64,000 bases of DNA from Candidatus Nanosynbacter featherlites (GCF_005697565.1 NZ_CP040004.1:620001-684000), one strand, 5' to 3'; positions 35,851-45,270 are shown, numbered from the stretch's first letter. Made by a program: numbers and translations. Notes: a model not told the origin generated them from the letters alone.

Positions 35851-36537
35851 CTATTTAACATACCGCTCAATACGCCTAGCCCGCAGCGTCAACACCTCAG
35901 TCAAACCTTGCAAATATGCTGTATACTGCTCAACAGTCTGAGGTAGCGGTGACGACTGAAAGTCATCAAAATCTGTCAGTATGTTAACTTGATATTCGTC
36001 ATTAACAAAATCTTGCAACAAGAAAAAATCGACATAGCCCTGAAAATCACCAAACCACTCAAAAAAGTCATCATAACGATCAAAAACATCAGCCAGCGGG
36101 CTGTCCTTACCTTGATACCAGCGGGCAATACATTCTAACGTCAGGTCAAACCGATCGCCAATTTTGCGGTGCCAACCTCTCGCACGATTGATGGTCTGTG
36201 TTCCGCCACGTAATTCGCTGGGAAAAATAATCTCTGAACCGATGCGCCAATCAACATTATCTATTGCCGTCAAAATATCTTGTGGTGTCTGCTCAACAAT
36301 CAGCTTATTGCGTTTCCAGGCTTCAAAAGTAGCCACCATATTATCGCTCGAAACAGGAATCTGGCATCGACCATCACTGGCTATCAAGTACGCTCCCTGA
36401 TCCAACATGGTCAGTTGACGACCGTTAGGCAGTGGTTTAGTCCACAGTTCAGCATGATAGCGCTTTAACGTCGGACTGTGCTGATCTGGATCTTTATTGT
36501 TAGCGTCTTGACGACAATCAAACCAAGGATCAATCAT
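35851..36537 (-). CDS. Protein of unknown function inserted after the lepA N-terminal half (DUF6994-like)
   Basis: 228 aa. The N-terminal pattern DPWFDCRQDANNKDPDQHSPTLKRYHAELW...KPLPNG resembles, from memory, the DUF6994 family found mainly in Actinobacteria; the number should be treated as tentative. No signal peptide or membrane helix. The ATG lies 3 bases after the lepA-N stop, so it should be translated from the tilS-ftsH-murJ-lepA-N transcript. Confidence 0.7.
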   Translation of the reverse strand: MIDPWFDCRQDANNKDPDQHSPTLKRYHAELWTKPLPNGRQLTMLDQGAYLIASDGRCQIPVSSDNMVATFEAWKRNKLIVEQTPQDILTAIDNVDWRIGSEIIFPSELRGGTQTINRARGWHRKIGDRFDLTLECIARWYQGKDSPLADVFDRYDDFFEWFGDFQGYVDFFLLQDFVNDEYQVNILTDFDDFQSSPLPQTVEQYTAYLQGLTEVLTLRARRIERYVK

Positions 36538-36540
36538 CGG

Positions 36541-37371
36541 CTAGCCTATATACTTTTTCAGCGTCACCGTATCACCCACCCGCGCTTCACGCGTGGTTTT
36601 GAGGTTGGTAACAATGTAGCCAATTTCACCGGTGTCCAGCGACGGGTCGGGGATCATGCCAGGACTGAGATGACCAACCTCCAGCGCCAAGCCATTCGCG
36701 CCAGTCGCCATCATGTGAATCGATTCACCTTTTTTGATCTGCCCATCAACCACCCTGACATACAAGATCACCCCGCGATAATCATCATAATAACTATCAA
36801 AAATCAGCGCCCGCGTTGGATCGTGCGGCTGGCCTTTTGGTGCTGGAATTCGCTCAACAATCGCCTCCAAAACTTGATCAACGTTCTGCCCGGTTTTGGC
36901 GGAAATATGAATAATGTCGCTTTCATCACAGCCCAGCAGATTAATCACCTGTTTGGACACCCGTGGCACATCAGCGGCTGGCAAATCGACCTTGTTGAGC
37001 ACCGGGATAATCGTCAGATCCTGCTCCATCGCCAAGTACACATTCGCCAGCGTCTGTGCCTGAATGCCTTGGCTGGCATCAACCACCAATACCGCCCCCT
37101 CACAAGCCTGCAACGAGCGACTAACTTCATAACTAAAATCAACATGACCAGGCGTGTCGATGAGGTTGAGATCAATATCCTTATATTTCATCCGCACCGG
37201 CGCCAATTTAATAGTAATCCCTTTCTCACGCTCGAGATCCATTGAATCCAGCAACTGCGACTTCATATCCCGCTTCTCGACCGTCCCCGTCATCTCCATC
37301 ATTCGGTCAGCCAGCGTCGACTTACCGTGGTCGATGTGAGCGATGATGCAAAAATTACGAATAGCTTCCAT
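36541..37371 (-). CDS. lepA: Elongation factor 4 (LepA), N-terminal half of a split gene
   Basis: 276 aa with the complete GTPase domain (G1 AHIDHGKST, switch/G2 REKGITI, G3 DTPGH, G4 NKVD, G5 ISAKTG) and beta-barrel domain II, ending [11 protein letters not shown] then TAG. In intact LepA the chain runs on within a few residues into PLPGYxxxKP. Here that part starts 1.37 kb downstream as a separate frame. Its ATG overlaps the murJ stop by one base (TGATG), so it is coupled to murJ. Confidence 0.95.
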   Translation of the reverse strand: MEAIRNFCIIAHIDHGKSTLADRMMEMTGTVEKRDMKSQLLDSMDLEREKGITIKLAPVRMKYKDIDLNLIDTPGHVDFSYEVSRSLQACEGAVLVVDASQGIQAQTLANVYLAMEQDLTIIPVLNKVDLPAADVPRVSKQVINLLGCDESDIIHISAKTGQNVDQVLEAIVERIPAPKGQPHDPTRALIFDSYYDDYRGVILYVRVVDGQIKKGESIHMMATGANGLALEVGHLSPGMIPDPSLDTGEIGYIVTNLKTTREARVGDTVTLKKYIG

Positions 37372-39026
37372 CAGCGTCGTTTCCCATCCAGGCGTACAAA
37401 CAAGAACTTATTCACTTGTTTGATAATTGGTTCTACTTCTGGCAATTTGAGCATCCGCGACATCAAGCCATAGGCTAGGAAACTCACACCAGCGATAATC
37501 ATGAACTTTGGGAAGGCTGAGAAGAAACTACTGTCACTTTCACGAAATGGCAGCACCTGAAGCATCAAATAACAAACAATTCCTGCTACCGTTGACGCCA
37601 TAATCATACGCAAAATCGCCACCACAAATGAAGTATCAAACAAGTGCGGGATTCGTTTTTCCAATACAACAAACAAAATCACCACTTCAATAACCGCCAC
37701 GGTTGACTGTGCCCAGGCAAGTCCATAGGCGCCCATTTTCAACACCATCGACAGAACAATCGCTAGGACTACATTCAAACCAATAGCCGCAAAAGAAATA
37801 TTCAGCGGTGTTTTTGTGTCTTGCTGTGCGTAGAACGCTCGAGCTGCCATGTGATAAATAGTGCGAAACAGAATTGCTACAACCAGACATCCCAAGATAC
37901 CCGCCATCATCGGGTCTCCAGTGTTGCGGATAAAGTGGACAACATATCCTCGGGTGAAGAACGTTATAACAGAAACCGGCAGAGCCATCCAAATAATCAC
38001 TCGCAGCAATTGACGCAGGTCCTTCTGAAACAGATCTTGACGATTATTGCCCAAATGCTCGGTCAACTGCGGAAAGGCTGCGTTAGAAACCGCCACACCA
38101 ATGAGGTTGATCGGCATCATGTGTAGCGTTAAAGCCTGTTGATAGGCACGAATAACACCGTCACCCAGTCGAGAAGCCAGGTTGACTTCCACCAAACTCA
38201 CTGCATAGTCCATACCCTGGTCAACCGAACGCGCTGGCAACAAACTCAGCACTTTGCGAAAACCGCGGTTGCGCCAGTGCAGCTTAAACTCATAGTCAAA
38301 GCCCAAACCAACCAAGCCGACAGCACTAACAATGAGCTGCATCACTGAACCAAGCACCACACCGAGCGCTACGCCCATGATGCCGCCCTCAAAGATCTGC
38401 CAACCAAAGATATTGATACCATTTGTAAACCAAACAGTGCCGATGATGATACCAATGTTATAAATCATCGGCGCCAGAGCATAAAACGTAAAGCGCCCCA
38501 CCGCCTGCTGAATACTGGCAATGACGGCAGCAATCGCAAAGATAAATGGGTTGACAGCAATCACCCGCATCATACTGACCGCCAACGCATGACCCGATTC
38601 GCTCATCCCCGGCGCAATGAAATAGCGCATCAACGGATCAGCAAAAATGATGATGAGCACACTAGCAGCCAGGGTGGTCAACGCCATGAAATTAATCATG
38701 CTGGAGCTAATCTGCCAAGCTGACTGCTTGTTTCCCTTGGTCCACCGCTCATTAAACACCGGAATGAAGGTCACACTCAGTGCGCCAGACACCAAAATAG
38801 CAAACATAAAGTCCGGCACCATGAACGCTGCGGTGTACGCATCAAGACCAACGACATAGCCCGCCAGCCCCGCTTCCTTATTGGGCATATAAGCAGCATT
38901 CAGCAAGCGGTCTCGCCAAAATCCCAGAAGACTACTCAGCAGCATGGATCCTGCCAATAGACTGGCTGCCAATTTCACGGTCAGCCGCTGATTCACTTTG
39001 GTGACTGCTTGCCGAACTCGCCCCAT
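37371..39026 (-). CDS. murJ: Lipid II flippase MurJ (MviN family)
   Basis: 551 aa with about 14 membrane helices; MATE/MOP-type membrane protein that flips lipid II for peptidoglycan synthesis. The N-terminal region [14 protein letters not shown] and the conserved VSNAAFPQL support the MurJ call. It starts 6 bases after the ftsH stop and overlaps lepA-N. The presence of murJ, murC and a divIC-like gene implies that the cell makes peptidoglycan. Confidence 0.93.
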   Translation of the reverse strand: MGRVRQAVTKVNQRLTVKLAASLLAGSMLLSSLLGFWRDRLLNAAYMPNKEAGLAGYVVGLDAYTAAFMVPDFMFAILVSGALSVTFIPVFNERWTKGNKQSAWQISSSMINFMALTTLAASVLIIIFADPLMRYFIAPGMSESGHALAVSMMRVIAVNPFIFAIAAVIASIQQAVGRFTFYALAPMIYNIGIIIGTVWFTNGINIFGWQIFEGGIMGVALGVVLGSVMQLIVSAVGLVGLGFDYEFKLHWRNRGFRKVLSLLPARSVDQGMDYAVSLVEVNLASRLGDGVIRAYQQALTLHMMPINLIGVAVSNAAFPQLTEHLGNNRQDLFQKDLRQLLRVIIWMALPVSVITFFTRGYVVHFIRNTGDPMMAGILGCLVVAILFRTIYHMAARAFYAQQDTKTPLNISFAAIGLNVVLAIVLSMVLKMGAYGLAWAQSTVAVIEVVILFVVLEKRIPHLFDTSFVVAILRMIMASTVAGIVCYLMLQVLPFRESDSSFFSAFPKFMIIAGVSFLAYGLMSRMLKLPEVEPIIKQVNKFLFVRLDGKRR

Positions 39027-39032
39027 AATCGA

Positions 39033-40901
39033 TTATGCGTGAAGCTTTGCTTCCTTTGGCAACTTAGTACCCTTGAGTATGTCTACCACTGCTTCTTCTT
39101 CCAACGTTTCGTCCTTGAGCAGTGCAGCGGCCAGTTTATCCAAATGTGAACGATTGGCCTTCAGAACCGTCATGGCCCGTGCCTTCGCTTCATTGATCAG
39201 CGCTGCTACTTCTTGATCTATCTGCTTCGCTGTTTCGTCTGAGTACGGCCGTTCTCGTGTCATCTTGTCAAACATCAATCCACCGTTATCTTCATGGAAA
39301 ACTTGGTCGCGCAACGCCTTACCCATACCCTGCTCAATCACCATATCACGAGCAATCTGGGTCGCATTACGCAGGTCAGAGCCCGCTCCAGTGGTAATAC
39401 CATCATCACCATACAAAATCTGCTCAGCCACTCGTCCGCCCATGGCCCGTGCCAAAATGTCTTTAAACTCATAGACATTAGTGTAGCTTTTGTCCTCTGG
39501 CGGCAAGAACCACGTCACACCACCAGTGCCACCACGCGGAATGATGGTAACTTTATGAACTGGGTCAGAATCCGGCAAAACGTGACCGACGATGGCATGG
39601 CCAGCTTCGTGGTACGCCGTCAATTCCTTCTCCTTGTCACTCATGACTTTTGCCTTGCGCTCTGGACCAATTGCCACTCGTTCAAACGCTTCGGTCAATT
39701 CCTCGTTGGTAATCTTTTTCTTGTTGCGCCGTGCAGCGATGATGGCAGACTCATTGGCGATGTTTGCCAAATCAGCGCCGCTTGAACCCGCTGTCTTTGC
39801 CGCCAACGCGTCCAAATTAACAGTGTCGTCAGTTGGCTTATTCTTAAAGTGAACCTTCAAAATAGCTTCGCGGTCTTTGCGCTCTGGCAGCATTATATTA
39901 ACTCGCCGGTCAAAACGACCAGGACGCAGCAACGCTGGATCCAGCACATCTGCTCGGTTGGTAGCCGCCAGGACGATCACATTCGTATCGCCATCAAAGC
40001 CATCCATTTCCACCAAAATCTGGTTCAACGTCTGTTCACGCTCATCGTGTCCGCCACCCATACCAGAGCCACGTTTACGACCAACCGCGTCAATCTCATC
40101 GATAAAGATGATGCATGGTGCATTTTTCTTAGCCTTAGTGAACAGATCACGGACTCGTGACGCACCAACTCCGACAAACATCTCCACAAACTCCGAACCA
40201 GAGATTGAGAAGAATGGCACGCCTGCTTCACCAGCAACGGCTCGCGCCAGCATGGTTTTACCAGTACCTGGATGACCAACCAACAACACTCCTCGCGGAA
40301 TCTTGGCACCAAGTTCACGATATTTCTTTGGGTTTTTCAGGAAATCAACGACTTCTTGCAAATCTTGCTTGGCGTTATCATTACCGGCAATGTCGTCAAA
40401 GTTAACCTTTTTTTTGTCTTCACCATATAACCGCGCTTTTGATTTACCAAAGCCCATAGCTTGGTTGTTTTGCCCTTGGCTCTGTCGCATCATGAACACA
40501 AAGAAACCGATAATCAAAATAACTGGCACAAAGGTGATGGCAACATTCCACATCACTTCACCGGTGCGTGATTGCGGCACGACTTTCACTTCAACAGGTG
40601 CGTCTTTCTTGAGGCCCTGCTCGTAAATGCTGCTGTTTTCTTTGATGGATTTTTCTGTTGGCTTATCTTGGTCTTTGACCGTCACCGTCAGGTCATTACC
40701 CTGGACTTGGATGAGTTTAATGTCACCTTTGTTCGCTCGGCTGACCACATCGCTCAAAGCCACTTCCTTCAAATTAGCGTGCTGCGCAGTTGACGCATAC
40801 ACTGCCAAACCAATCAATACAACAATTGCCCAAAAAAGGCCCAGTCGCATAAACTGACTGATTTTATTCTTGCCATTCTTGTTCGGCATCTTTACCGCCA
40901 T
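39033..40901 (-). CDS. ftsH: ATP-dependent zinc metalloprotease FtsH
   Basis: 622 aa. Two N-terminal membrane helices bracket a short external domain; the AAA+ domain has Walker A GHPGTGKT (the consensus second residue P is H here), Walker [12 protein letters not shown] and [11 protein letters not shown]; the protease has HEAGH (zinc site) and a downstream Asp in the GSDLRNAT region. It degrades membrane and short-lived proteins. Its 5' end overlaps the tilS 3' end by 38 bases. AAAGGA lies about 11 bases before the ATG. Confidence 0.97.
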   Translation of the reverse strand: MAVKMPNKNGKNKISQFMRLGLFWAIVVLIGLAVYASTAQHANLKEVALSDVVSRANKGDIKLIQVQGNDLTVTVKDQDKPTEKSIKENSSIYEQGLKKDAPVEVKVVPQSRTGEVMWNVAITFVPVILIIGFFVFMMRQSQGQNNQAMGFGKSKARLYGEDKKKVNFDDIAGNDNAKQDLQEVVDFLKNPKKYRELGAKIPRGVLLVGHPGTGKTMLARAVAGEAGVPFFSISGSEFVEMFVGVGASRVRDLFTKAKKNAPCIIFIDEIDAVGRKRGSGMGGGHDEREQTLNQILVEMDGFDGDTNVIVLAATNRADVLDPALLRPGRFDRRVNIMLPERKDREAILKVHFKNKPTDDTVNLDALAAKTAGSSGADLANIANESAIIAARRNKKKITNEELTEAFERVAIGPERKAKVMSDKEKELTAYHEAGHAIVGHVLPDSDPVHKVTIIPRGGTGGVTWFLPPEDKSYTNVYEFKDILARAMGGRVAEQILYGDDGITTGAGSDLRNATQIARDMVIEQGMGKALRDQVFHEDNGGLMFDKMTRERPYSDETAKQIDQEVAALINEAKARAMTVLKANRSHLDKLAAALLKDETLEEEAVVDILKGTKLPKEAKLHA

Positions 40902-41757
40902 AATCTGAAAAATCCTTTCTACCTAAATCAATCTTTTTGATTATAGCAGTTTTTAATGATAATTTCATCTCTAAACCTTCACCTATTTGCCAGACCGTAC
41001 CGGGCTTGCCTGTCTTGAGCGCCAGCACTGCCCGCTCGAGCTGCGAGGTCAGCAGGGAAGTAGCAAATGTGTTTCGAATATATTCCGCCAGTAATTCCAC
41101 CGCTTCAGCCATATCGATACTGATGAAGAAATACCGATTGAGCGGCTCAGTTAGCAGCTGCACTGATTCATCAGTAATCGCCTCGGCTAATTCCAACTGT
41201 TCTTGCCACAAATCGTATAGCTGCTGTTTGACATCATCTGGCAGGTTCATCAATTTACGCCGCAAACGATTACGCGTATACACATCAGTTGCGTTGGTTT
41301 CGTCCTCCACCCATTCCAGGTGCCGCCTCACTGCATAGGTTGTGAGCTGCTGCTTGGTCCAGTGTGTCAGGGGCCGCATGATTCGCCGGTCACCAAGTAC
41401 CGCCAGCCCCCTCCAGCGTGTGCCACGCGCTATATTAAGTGCAATCGTCTCAACCACGTCATCCAAGTGATGGGCCGTCACCAATTGCGCACCATGTCTT
41501 TCGGCAGCCGCCAACAAAAACGCATAGCGATGCTGTCGAGCAATTGCTTCATTAGCCCCCAACAGTTCTTCTCTTTTGCCTTCAAACAAAAACCCGTATC
41601 GTCGAGCCAGCGCCTCAACAAACCGCGCATCAGCCCTCGATTCACCGCGCATGCCATGATCAAAGTGCAAAACCACACATTGATGCCCTTTATGTGCCAT
41701 AAGATCCAGCAACACAACGCTGTCAATCCCACCACTGACTGCTACTGCATATTTCAT
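40864..41757 (-). CDS. tilS: tRNA(Ile)-lysidine synthetase TilS
   Basis: 297 aa. It converts C34 of the CAU-anticodon tRNA-Ile2 to lysidine, so it reads AUA and is charged with Ile. The PP-loop SGGIDSVVLL and the AHHLDDVVET motif are clear. It is the short form without long C-terminal domains. Start ATG 41757 is chosen: the upstream ATG at 41766 lies within TATAATG, the -10 box (41770-41765), which is 7 bases before 41757. The likely target tRNA lies 3 kb away at 44736. Confidence 0.93.
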   Translation of the reverse strand: MKYAVAVSGGIDSVVLLDLMAHKGHQCVVLHFDHGMRGESRADARFVEALARRYGFLFEGKREELLGANEAIARQHRYAFLLAAAERHGAQLVTAHHLDDVVETIALNIARGTRWRGLAVLGDRRIMRPLTHWTKQQLTTYAVRRHLEWVEDETNATDVYTRNRLRRKLMNLPDDVKQQLYDLWQEQLELAEAITDESVQLLTEPLNRYFFISIDMAEAVELLAEYIRNTFATSLLTSQLERAVLALKTGKPGTVWQIGEGLEMKLSLKTAIIKKIDLGRKDFSDYGGKDAEQEWQE

Positions 41758-41814
41758 CTTTTCCATTATAGCAAAGCATGAGCGGTTTTGATATTCATAA
41801 AATCAATTCAGCTC

Positions 41815-41843
41815 TTGGTGAAACGACAATACCATGCTATAAT
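41815..41843 (+). promoter_or_regulatory. Promoter of tRNA-Met
   Basis: TTGGTG (41815-41820), 17-base spacer, TATAAT (41838-41843), 12 bases before the mature tRNA. Confidence 0.7.
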
Positions 41844-41855
41844 CACCTGAGACGT

Positions 41856-41932
41856 GGCACCGTAGCTCAGCTGGTTAGAGCGCAGGACTCATAAGCCTGA
41901 GGTCGGTGGTTCGGGTCCACCCGGTGCTACCA
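41856..41932 (+). tRNA. tRNA-Met elongator (anticodon CAU)
   Basis: Cloverleaf with loop CTCATAA, D-stem GCTC/GAGC, T-stem GGTGG/CCACC and encoded CCA. The acceptor starts with a G1-U72 pair, and the anticodon stem closes with an A31-G39 mismatch (CAGGA/GCCTG). It is assigned elongator Met because the Ile2-like and initiator tRNAs are the other two CAU genes nearby; a swap with Ile2 cannot be excluded. Confidence 0.85.
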
Positions 41933-41944
41933 ATAGTGCAAGCC

Positions 41945-41971
41945 AAACCTCCATGCATCATGGAGGTTTTT
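41945..41971 (+). terminator. Intrinsic terminator of tRNA-Met
   Basis: Perfect 11-bp stem AAACCTCCATG / CATGGAGGTTT with a 3-base loop, then a T-run. Confidence 0.88.
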
Positions 41972-41983
41972 CTTTAGGCCAGC

Positions 41984-42133
41984 TTATTCATCATTAAGCG
42001 CTTTGAGCTTTCTCAAAACAAATTCGCTCATCTCTTGTGAAGTACGCTGATGCTTCCACGTTTCAAGTTGTTGTTTTTGAATACCCTCTAAAAACGCAGT
42101 TAGCTCGCGCTCTGCAATTGCTTGCTCTGTCAT
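41984..42133 (-). CDS. 49-aa charged small protein
   Basis: Reads MTEQAIAERELTAFLEGIQK and ends LKALNDE. It is hydrophilic and probably all helix. AAGGA lies 11 bases before the ATG. No family recognised. It lies between the tRNA-Met terminator and the divergent membrane gene at 42293 with no other frame competing. Confidence 0.55.
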   Translation of the reverse strand: MTEQAIAERELTAFLEGIQKQQLETWKHQRTSQEMSEFVLRKLKALNDE

Positions 42134-42292
42134 GATGATGTTGTTCCTTGTTTGTTGTTTATAATGAAACCTAACTCTATATTAGCACATTTTTGACAAA
42201 AAAGCAATAGCAATATCGCAAAATCTACATGATTATTTTCCCTTTTTAAACCGCCTATGCTACACTGATTATAAAGGAATATTCATATAAAC

Positions 42293-43033
42293 ATGACGTA
42301 CGCCATACTCTCATCACTTGCTATCGTCCTTCTGGCAGCTGGCATTCATGCTAGTTTGCAGTTGAGTGTTAGTATGTTGACGCTAATGAGCGGCCATGCG
42401 TTGGGCAAAAAGACCCGCCATATGCTGCTATTTCGACGGATGAATAGCTTCGTACTCGGTGTTTTTTTGATGACATTGCTATTGGCGACGTTTACGGTTC
42501 ATATCTTAACCATCGTCATTAACCAAACCGTGATCATCGAACGCCTGGTTGCTTCCGTTACCACCGGTATCGCAGTTGGCTTGGGGCTGGCGACTTGGGC
42601 ATTCTACTATCGCCGCAAGCAAAAAACCGGCATCGTCCTATGGCTACCTCGTGGCATGGCACGTTTTTTAGCAAAGCGTAGCAAAGCAACCAAAAGCAGT
42701 GCTGAAGCATTTTCACTCGGTATGACGAGCGTCATCGCTGAACTCATCTTCATCATTGGTCCACTGCTAGCAGCCAGTCTGGCTATCATCAGCCTGCCTT
42801 CTGGCCTTTTCCAGCTGTCAGCCATCATGCTCTATGTCGTCGGTTCACTCTTGCCGCTACTGGGCATTCTGATTCTTGTTGGTAGCGGCTACAATATCGC
42901 CCAAATACAACAGTGGCGTGAGCAGTCCAAATCATTCCTACAATTTACCGGTGGCAGTTGTCTGTTTATTCTAGCGTTTTACCTATTCATTGACCGCGTC
43001 ATGGGGATAACAAGCATGGGGATTGGGTGGTGA
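42293..43033 (+). CDS. Polytopic membrane protein, first gene of a three-gene operon
   Basis: 246 aa with about six membrane helices (about 4-28, 49-75, 80-104, 140-162, 166-193 and 212-236) and a basic loop (RRKQKTG...KRSKATKSS). No family recognised. It has an extended -10 (TGC TACACT, 42261-42266) and AAAGGA at 42273-42278. Its stop overlaps the next ATG (TGATG), so it is coupled to the ATP-cone gene and through it to the FAD oxidoreductase. A role as a membrane partner of a redox protein is an inference from the operon only. Confidence 0.7.
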   Translation: MTYAILSSLAIVLLAAGIHASLQLSVSMLTLMSGHALGKKTRHMLLFRRMNSFVLGVFLMTLLLATFTVHILTIVINQTVIIERLVASVTTGIAVGLGLATWAFYYRRKQKTGIVLWLPRGMARFLAKRSKATKSSAEAFSLGMTSVIAELIFIIGPLLAASLAIISLPSGLFQLSAIMLYVVGSLLPLLGILILVGSGYNIAQIQQWREQSKSFLQFTGGSCLFILAFYLFIDRVMGITSMGIGW

Positions 43034-43311
43034 TGCAGATAACAATTATCAAGAAAAATAATAATCGAGGGACTGAACCGTTTGACCCAGAAAAGCTGCA
43101 CCGTTCAATTGTTAACACCTGCTGCAGTGTTCGCGTGCCAGACGGCCAAGCAGAAGACATCGCAGCACAAGTAACGTTTCAGGTGATTGACTGGTGTAAA
43201 GAAAAGCCAGAAATAACCGCAAACGACGTACGGCGAACCGCAACAACTTTCCTTGAACCTCTGCACTCTGATGCCGCGTACATGTACAAAAATGACAAAC
43301 TTATGATATAA
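43033..43311 (+). CDS. Stand-alone ATP-cone domain protein
   Basis: 92 aa, almost entirely one ATP-cone: TIIKKNNNRGTEPFDPEKLHRSIVNTC...ITANDVRRTATTFLEPL...AYMYKND. ATP-cones bind ATP/dATP and normally sit at the N-terminus of ribonucleotide reductases or inside NrdR; here there is no zinc ribbon and no enzyme. The start is ATG 43033, overlapping the previous stop; GTG codons at 43027 and 43030 are upstream alternatives. It probably acts as a nucleotide-sensing subunit. Confidence 0.85.
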   Translation: MQITIIKKNNNRGTEPFDPEKLHRSIVNTCCSVRVPDGQAEDIAAQVTFQVIDWCKEKPEITANDVRRTATTFLEPLHSDAAYMYKNDKLMI

Positions 43312-43327
43312 CCTAGGGGGCACAACC

Positions 43328-44701
43328 ATGGCACAAAAACCAACATTTGATTATGATATTATCGTCATCGGCAGTGGAGCAGCAGGAGCTCCAGCGGCCA
43401 GTATTTTAGCCCGTGCTGGCAAAAAAGTTGCCGTCGTCGAACGGGGAACCTTTGGCGGAGAATCTCCCAACTGGGGTGATATGCCGCTGGGTGCCATGCT
43501 ATACGCAGCCGAAGTATTTTACAACGCCAAACGCGCTGCCAAATTTGGCCTACGAACCAACGCACTCAACTACAATCACCCGTCTCTCCTGTCCTGGCGA
43601 GACACCGTCATCAAACGCACTGGCGCAGGCGGTAATCGCTATTATTATGAAAAACAAGGCATCAGCGTCTTCTCTGGCAACGCTCATTTTCTCAGCCCTA
43701 ATGAAATCACTGTCAATCGTCGCCATTTGTCAGCCCGCAAATTCTTGATCGCCACAGGAGCAGCCTGGGAGAAGTCAACCATTCCTGGTAGCGACAAAAT
43801 CCCTTACTTAACACCAGAAAACATCTTGTTATTGACCCGCCCGCCGAAAACCCTGTTCATCGTTGGCGGCAACGCCACTGCCATGGAAATTGCCTATTTG
43901 TACGCCTCATTTGGCACCAAAGTCTACGTTGCGGAAAAAGCCAATCGAATTTTGCCAGAGTTTGATGTTGAAGTTGGACCAATCGTCGCAGAAGATGCAA
44001 AAGTTAGCCGTAATATGACCATTTTGACACGATCTCGCGTGGTTGCCCTACAAAAAGAGGGGCTGCAAAAGCGCGTCACTTACATTCAGGGGCGACAACA
44101 AAAATCAGTTCGCGTTGATGAAATCTTAGCGGCAGAGCAACGCGTCCCGCAGACTGACATGGGGCTGGAAAATGCTGGCGTCGCCTACACCCACCAGGGC
44201 ATCACCGTCAATGCTCGCATGCAAACCTCAGCACGGCACATCTTTGCTGCTGGCAATATTACTGATCCAGCCATCCAAACCCACGCCGTCTTGACCCAAA
44301 GTCGAACCGCCGCTCATAATCTGACCCACCGCACCGCCATCGAGGCTGACCTGACGCCAAATCTGCTAGTAGCATTTACCTTTCCAGAAGTCGCTCAAGT
44401 TGGACTGAACGAACAAGAGTGCATCAAACGCGACCTACGGTACAAAACAGCTGTCGCTCCACTCACCCTAACGGCTCGCAGTAACATCACCGACTGCCGC
44501 AATGGCTTTGTTAAGCTGATCATCGACACAAAGGGCGTGCTCATTGGCGCAGCCATTGTTGCGCCGCACGCAAGCGACCTCATCAGTGAGCTCAGCATCG
44601 CCGTCCGCCATCGCCTAACCGCCAAACAGCTCATCAGCACACCAAGCTGCTTCACTTCCTGGTCAGAAGCGACGCGAATTGCCGCTGGTAAATTACTATA
44701 A
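43328..44701 (+). CDS. Dihydrolipoamide dehydrogenase-like FAD protein lacking the redox-active cysteines
   Basis: 457 aa, the usual length for class I pyridine nucleotide-disulfide oxidoreductases. FAD site YDIIVIGSGAAGAPAASIL, NAD(P) site FIVGGNATAMEIAYL, second FAD site HIFAAGNITD and a C-terminal dimerisation domain are present. The active site normally reads GGTCLNVGCIPSK; here it is GGESPNWGDMPLG, so both cysteines are gone, and the C-terminal His-Pro...Glu catalytic pair is replaced (PSCFTSWSE). Disulfide chemistry is therefore not possible. GGGGG lies about 9 bases before the ATG. It is in an operon with a membrane protein and an ATP-cone. Confidence 0.88.
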   Translation: MAQKPTFDYDIIVIGSGAAGAPAASILARAGKKVAVVERGTFGGESPNWGDMPLGAMLYAAEVFYNAKRAAKFGLRTNALNYNHPSLLSWRDTVIKRTGAGGNRYYYEKQGISVFSGNAHFLSPNEITVNRRHLSARKFLIATGAAWEKSTIPGSDKIPYLTPENILLLTRPPKTLFIVGGNATAMEIAYLYASFGTKVYVAEKANRILPEFDVEVGPIVAEDAKVSRNMTILTRSRVVALQKEGLQKRVTYIQGRQQKSVRVDEILAAEQRVPQTDMGLENAGVAYTHQGITVNARMQTSARHIFAAGNITDPAIQTHAVLTQSRTAAHNLTHRTAIEADLTPNLLVAFTFPEVAQVGLNEQECIKRDLRYKTAVAPLTLTARSNITDCRNGFVKLIIDTKGVLIGAAIVAPHASDLISELSIAVRHRLTAKQLISTPSCFTSWSEATRIAAGKLL

Positions 44702-44720
44702 TTTATCCCCGAAGCTATGA

Positions 44721-44726
44721 TATACT
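44721..44726 (+). promoter_or_regulatory. -10 box of the tRNA-Ile2 / divIC-like transcript
   Basis: TATACT, 9 bases before the mature tRNA 5' end. A clear -35 was not found. Confidence 0.5.
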
Positions 44727-44735
44727 GAACTGAGC

Positions 44736-44811
44736 GGGGGCGTAGCTCAGGGGTTAGAGCAGTCGGCTCATAACCGATTGGTCGCTGGTTCGATCCCAGC
44801 CGCCCCCACCA
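44736..44811 (+). tRNA. tRNA with CAU anticodon, probably tRNA-Ile2
   Basis: Acceptor GGGGGCG/CGCCCCC, D-stem GCTC/GAGC, anticodon stem GTCGG/CCGAT with loop CTCATAA, T-stem GCTGG/CCAGC, encoded CCA. The stretch from AGAGCAG through TTGGTCGCTGGTTC is very close to E. coli tRNA-Ile2 as I recall it, which supports the lysidine-modified isoleucine identity. The start codon of the next gene lies 6 bases after the CCA. Confidence 0.85.
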
Positions 44812-44817
44812 AACATC

Positions 44818-45258
44818 ATGATGATAAAAAAACTCGACAAACACGAACTAAGACGACTTATCTATCACATCCGCCACGATTATTTGACGCTCAACAACGT
44901 CATCATCGCTGGAGCGGTTTTGATAGCGCTCAGCTGGGCCTGGGGTTCGGTTGAAGCTATGCAGAGAAATTATCATTTACAGCAGCTATTGGACAATAAA
45001 AAGCAGCAAGTTGAGCTAGAAACTTTAAAGGTATCTTTGGCTGAATATGAAGCCAAATATTACCAAACTGTTGAATATCAAGACTTGGCAGTCCGTCAGC
45101 GACTAGGTCATGGATCACCAGGTGAAAAACAGCTGATCGTGCCGTCAACTGATGTTGAAACTGAGAAAACTTCCGCAGTTTCCAAGCAGCAATTAACCGA
45201 AAGCAACCTCCAACAATGGACTAATTTCCTGTTTGGAGCCAACCGAAAAAGGTCATAG
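44818..45258 (+). CDS. DivIC/FtsB-like septum formation initiator
   Basis: 146 aa bitopic protein: an N-terminal cytoplasmic part, one membrane helix (about 27-46), a coiled coil (about 55-85) and the DivIC/FtsB-type end EYEAKYYQTVEYQDLAVRQRLG followed by PGEKQLIVP. This family is part of the FtsQLB/DivIB-DivIC-FtsL division complex. The ATG (44818 or 44821) follows the tRNA by only 6-9 bases with no Shine-Dalgarno, so the mRNA is probably released by tRNA 3' processing. Confidence 0.85.
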   Translation: MMIKKLDKHELRRLIYHIRHDYLTLNNVIIAGAVLIALSWAWGSVEAMQRNYHLQQLLDNKKQQVELETLKVSLAEYEAKYYQTVEYQDLAVRQRLGHGSPGEKQLIVPSTDVETEKTSAVSKQQLTESNLQQWTNFLFGANRKRS

Positions 45259-45270
45259 GGCTGACTATAT

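Noticed and set aside
35162..36561. TTTTTCAG occurs at both edges of the lepA insertion (35162-35169 and 36554-36561), like a target-site duplication.
   Set aside because: The repeat is low-complexity. Joining the halves at it would put LepA out of frame, so it does not explain the insertion.
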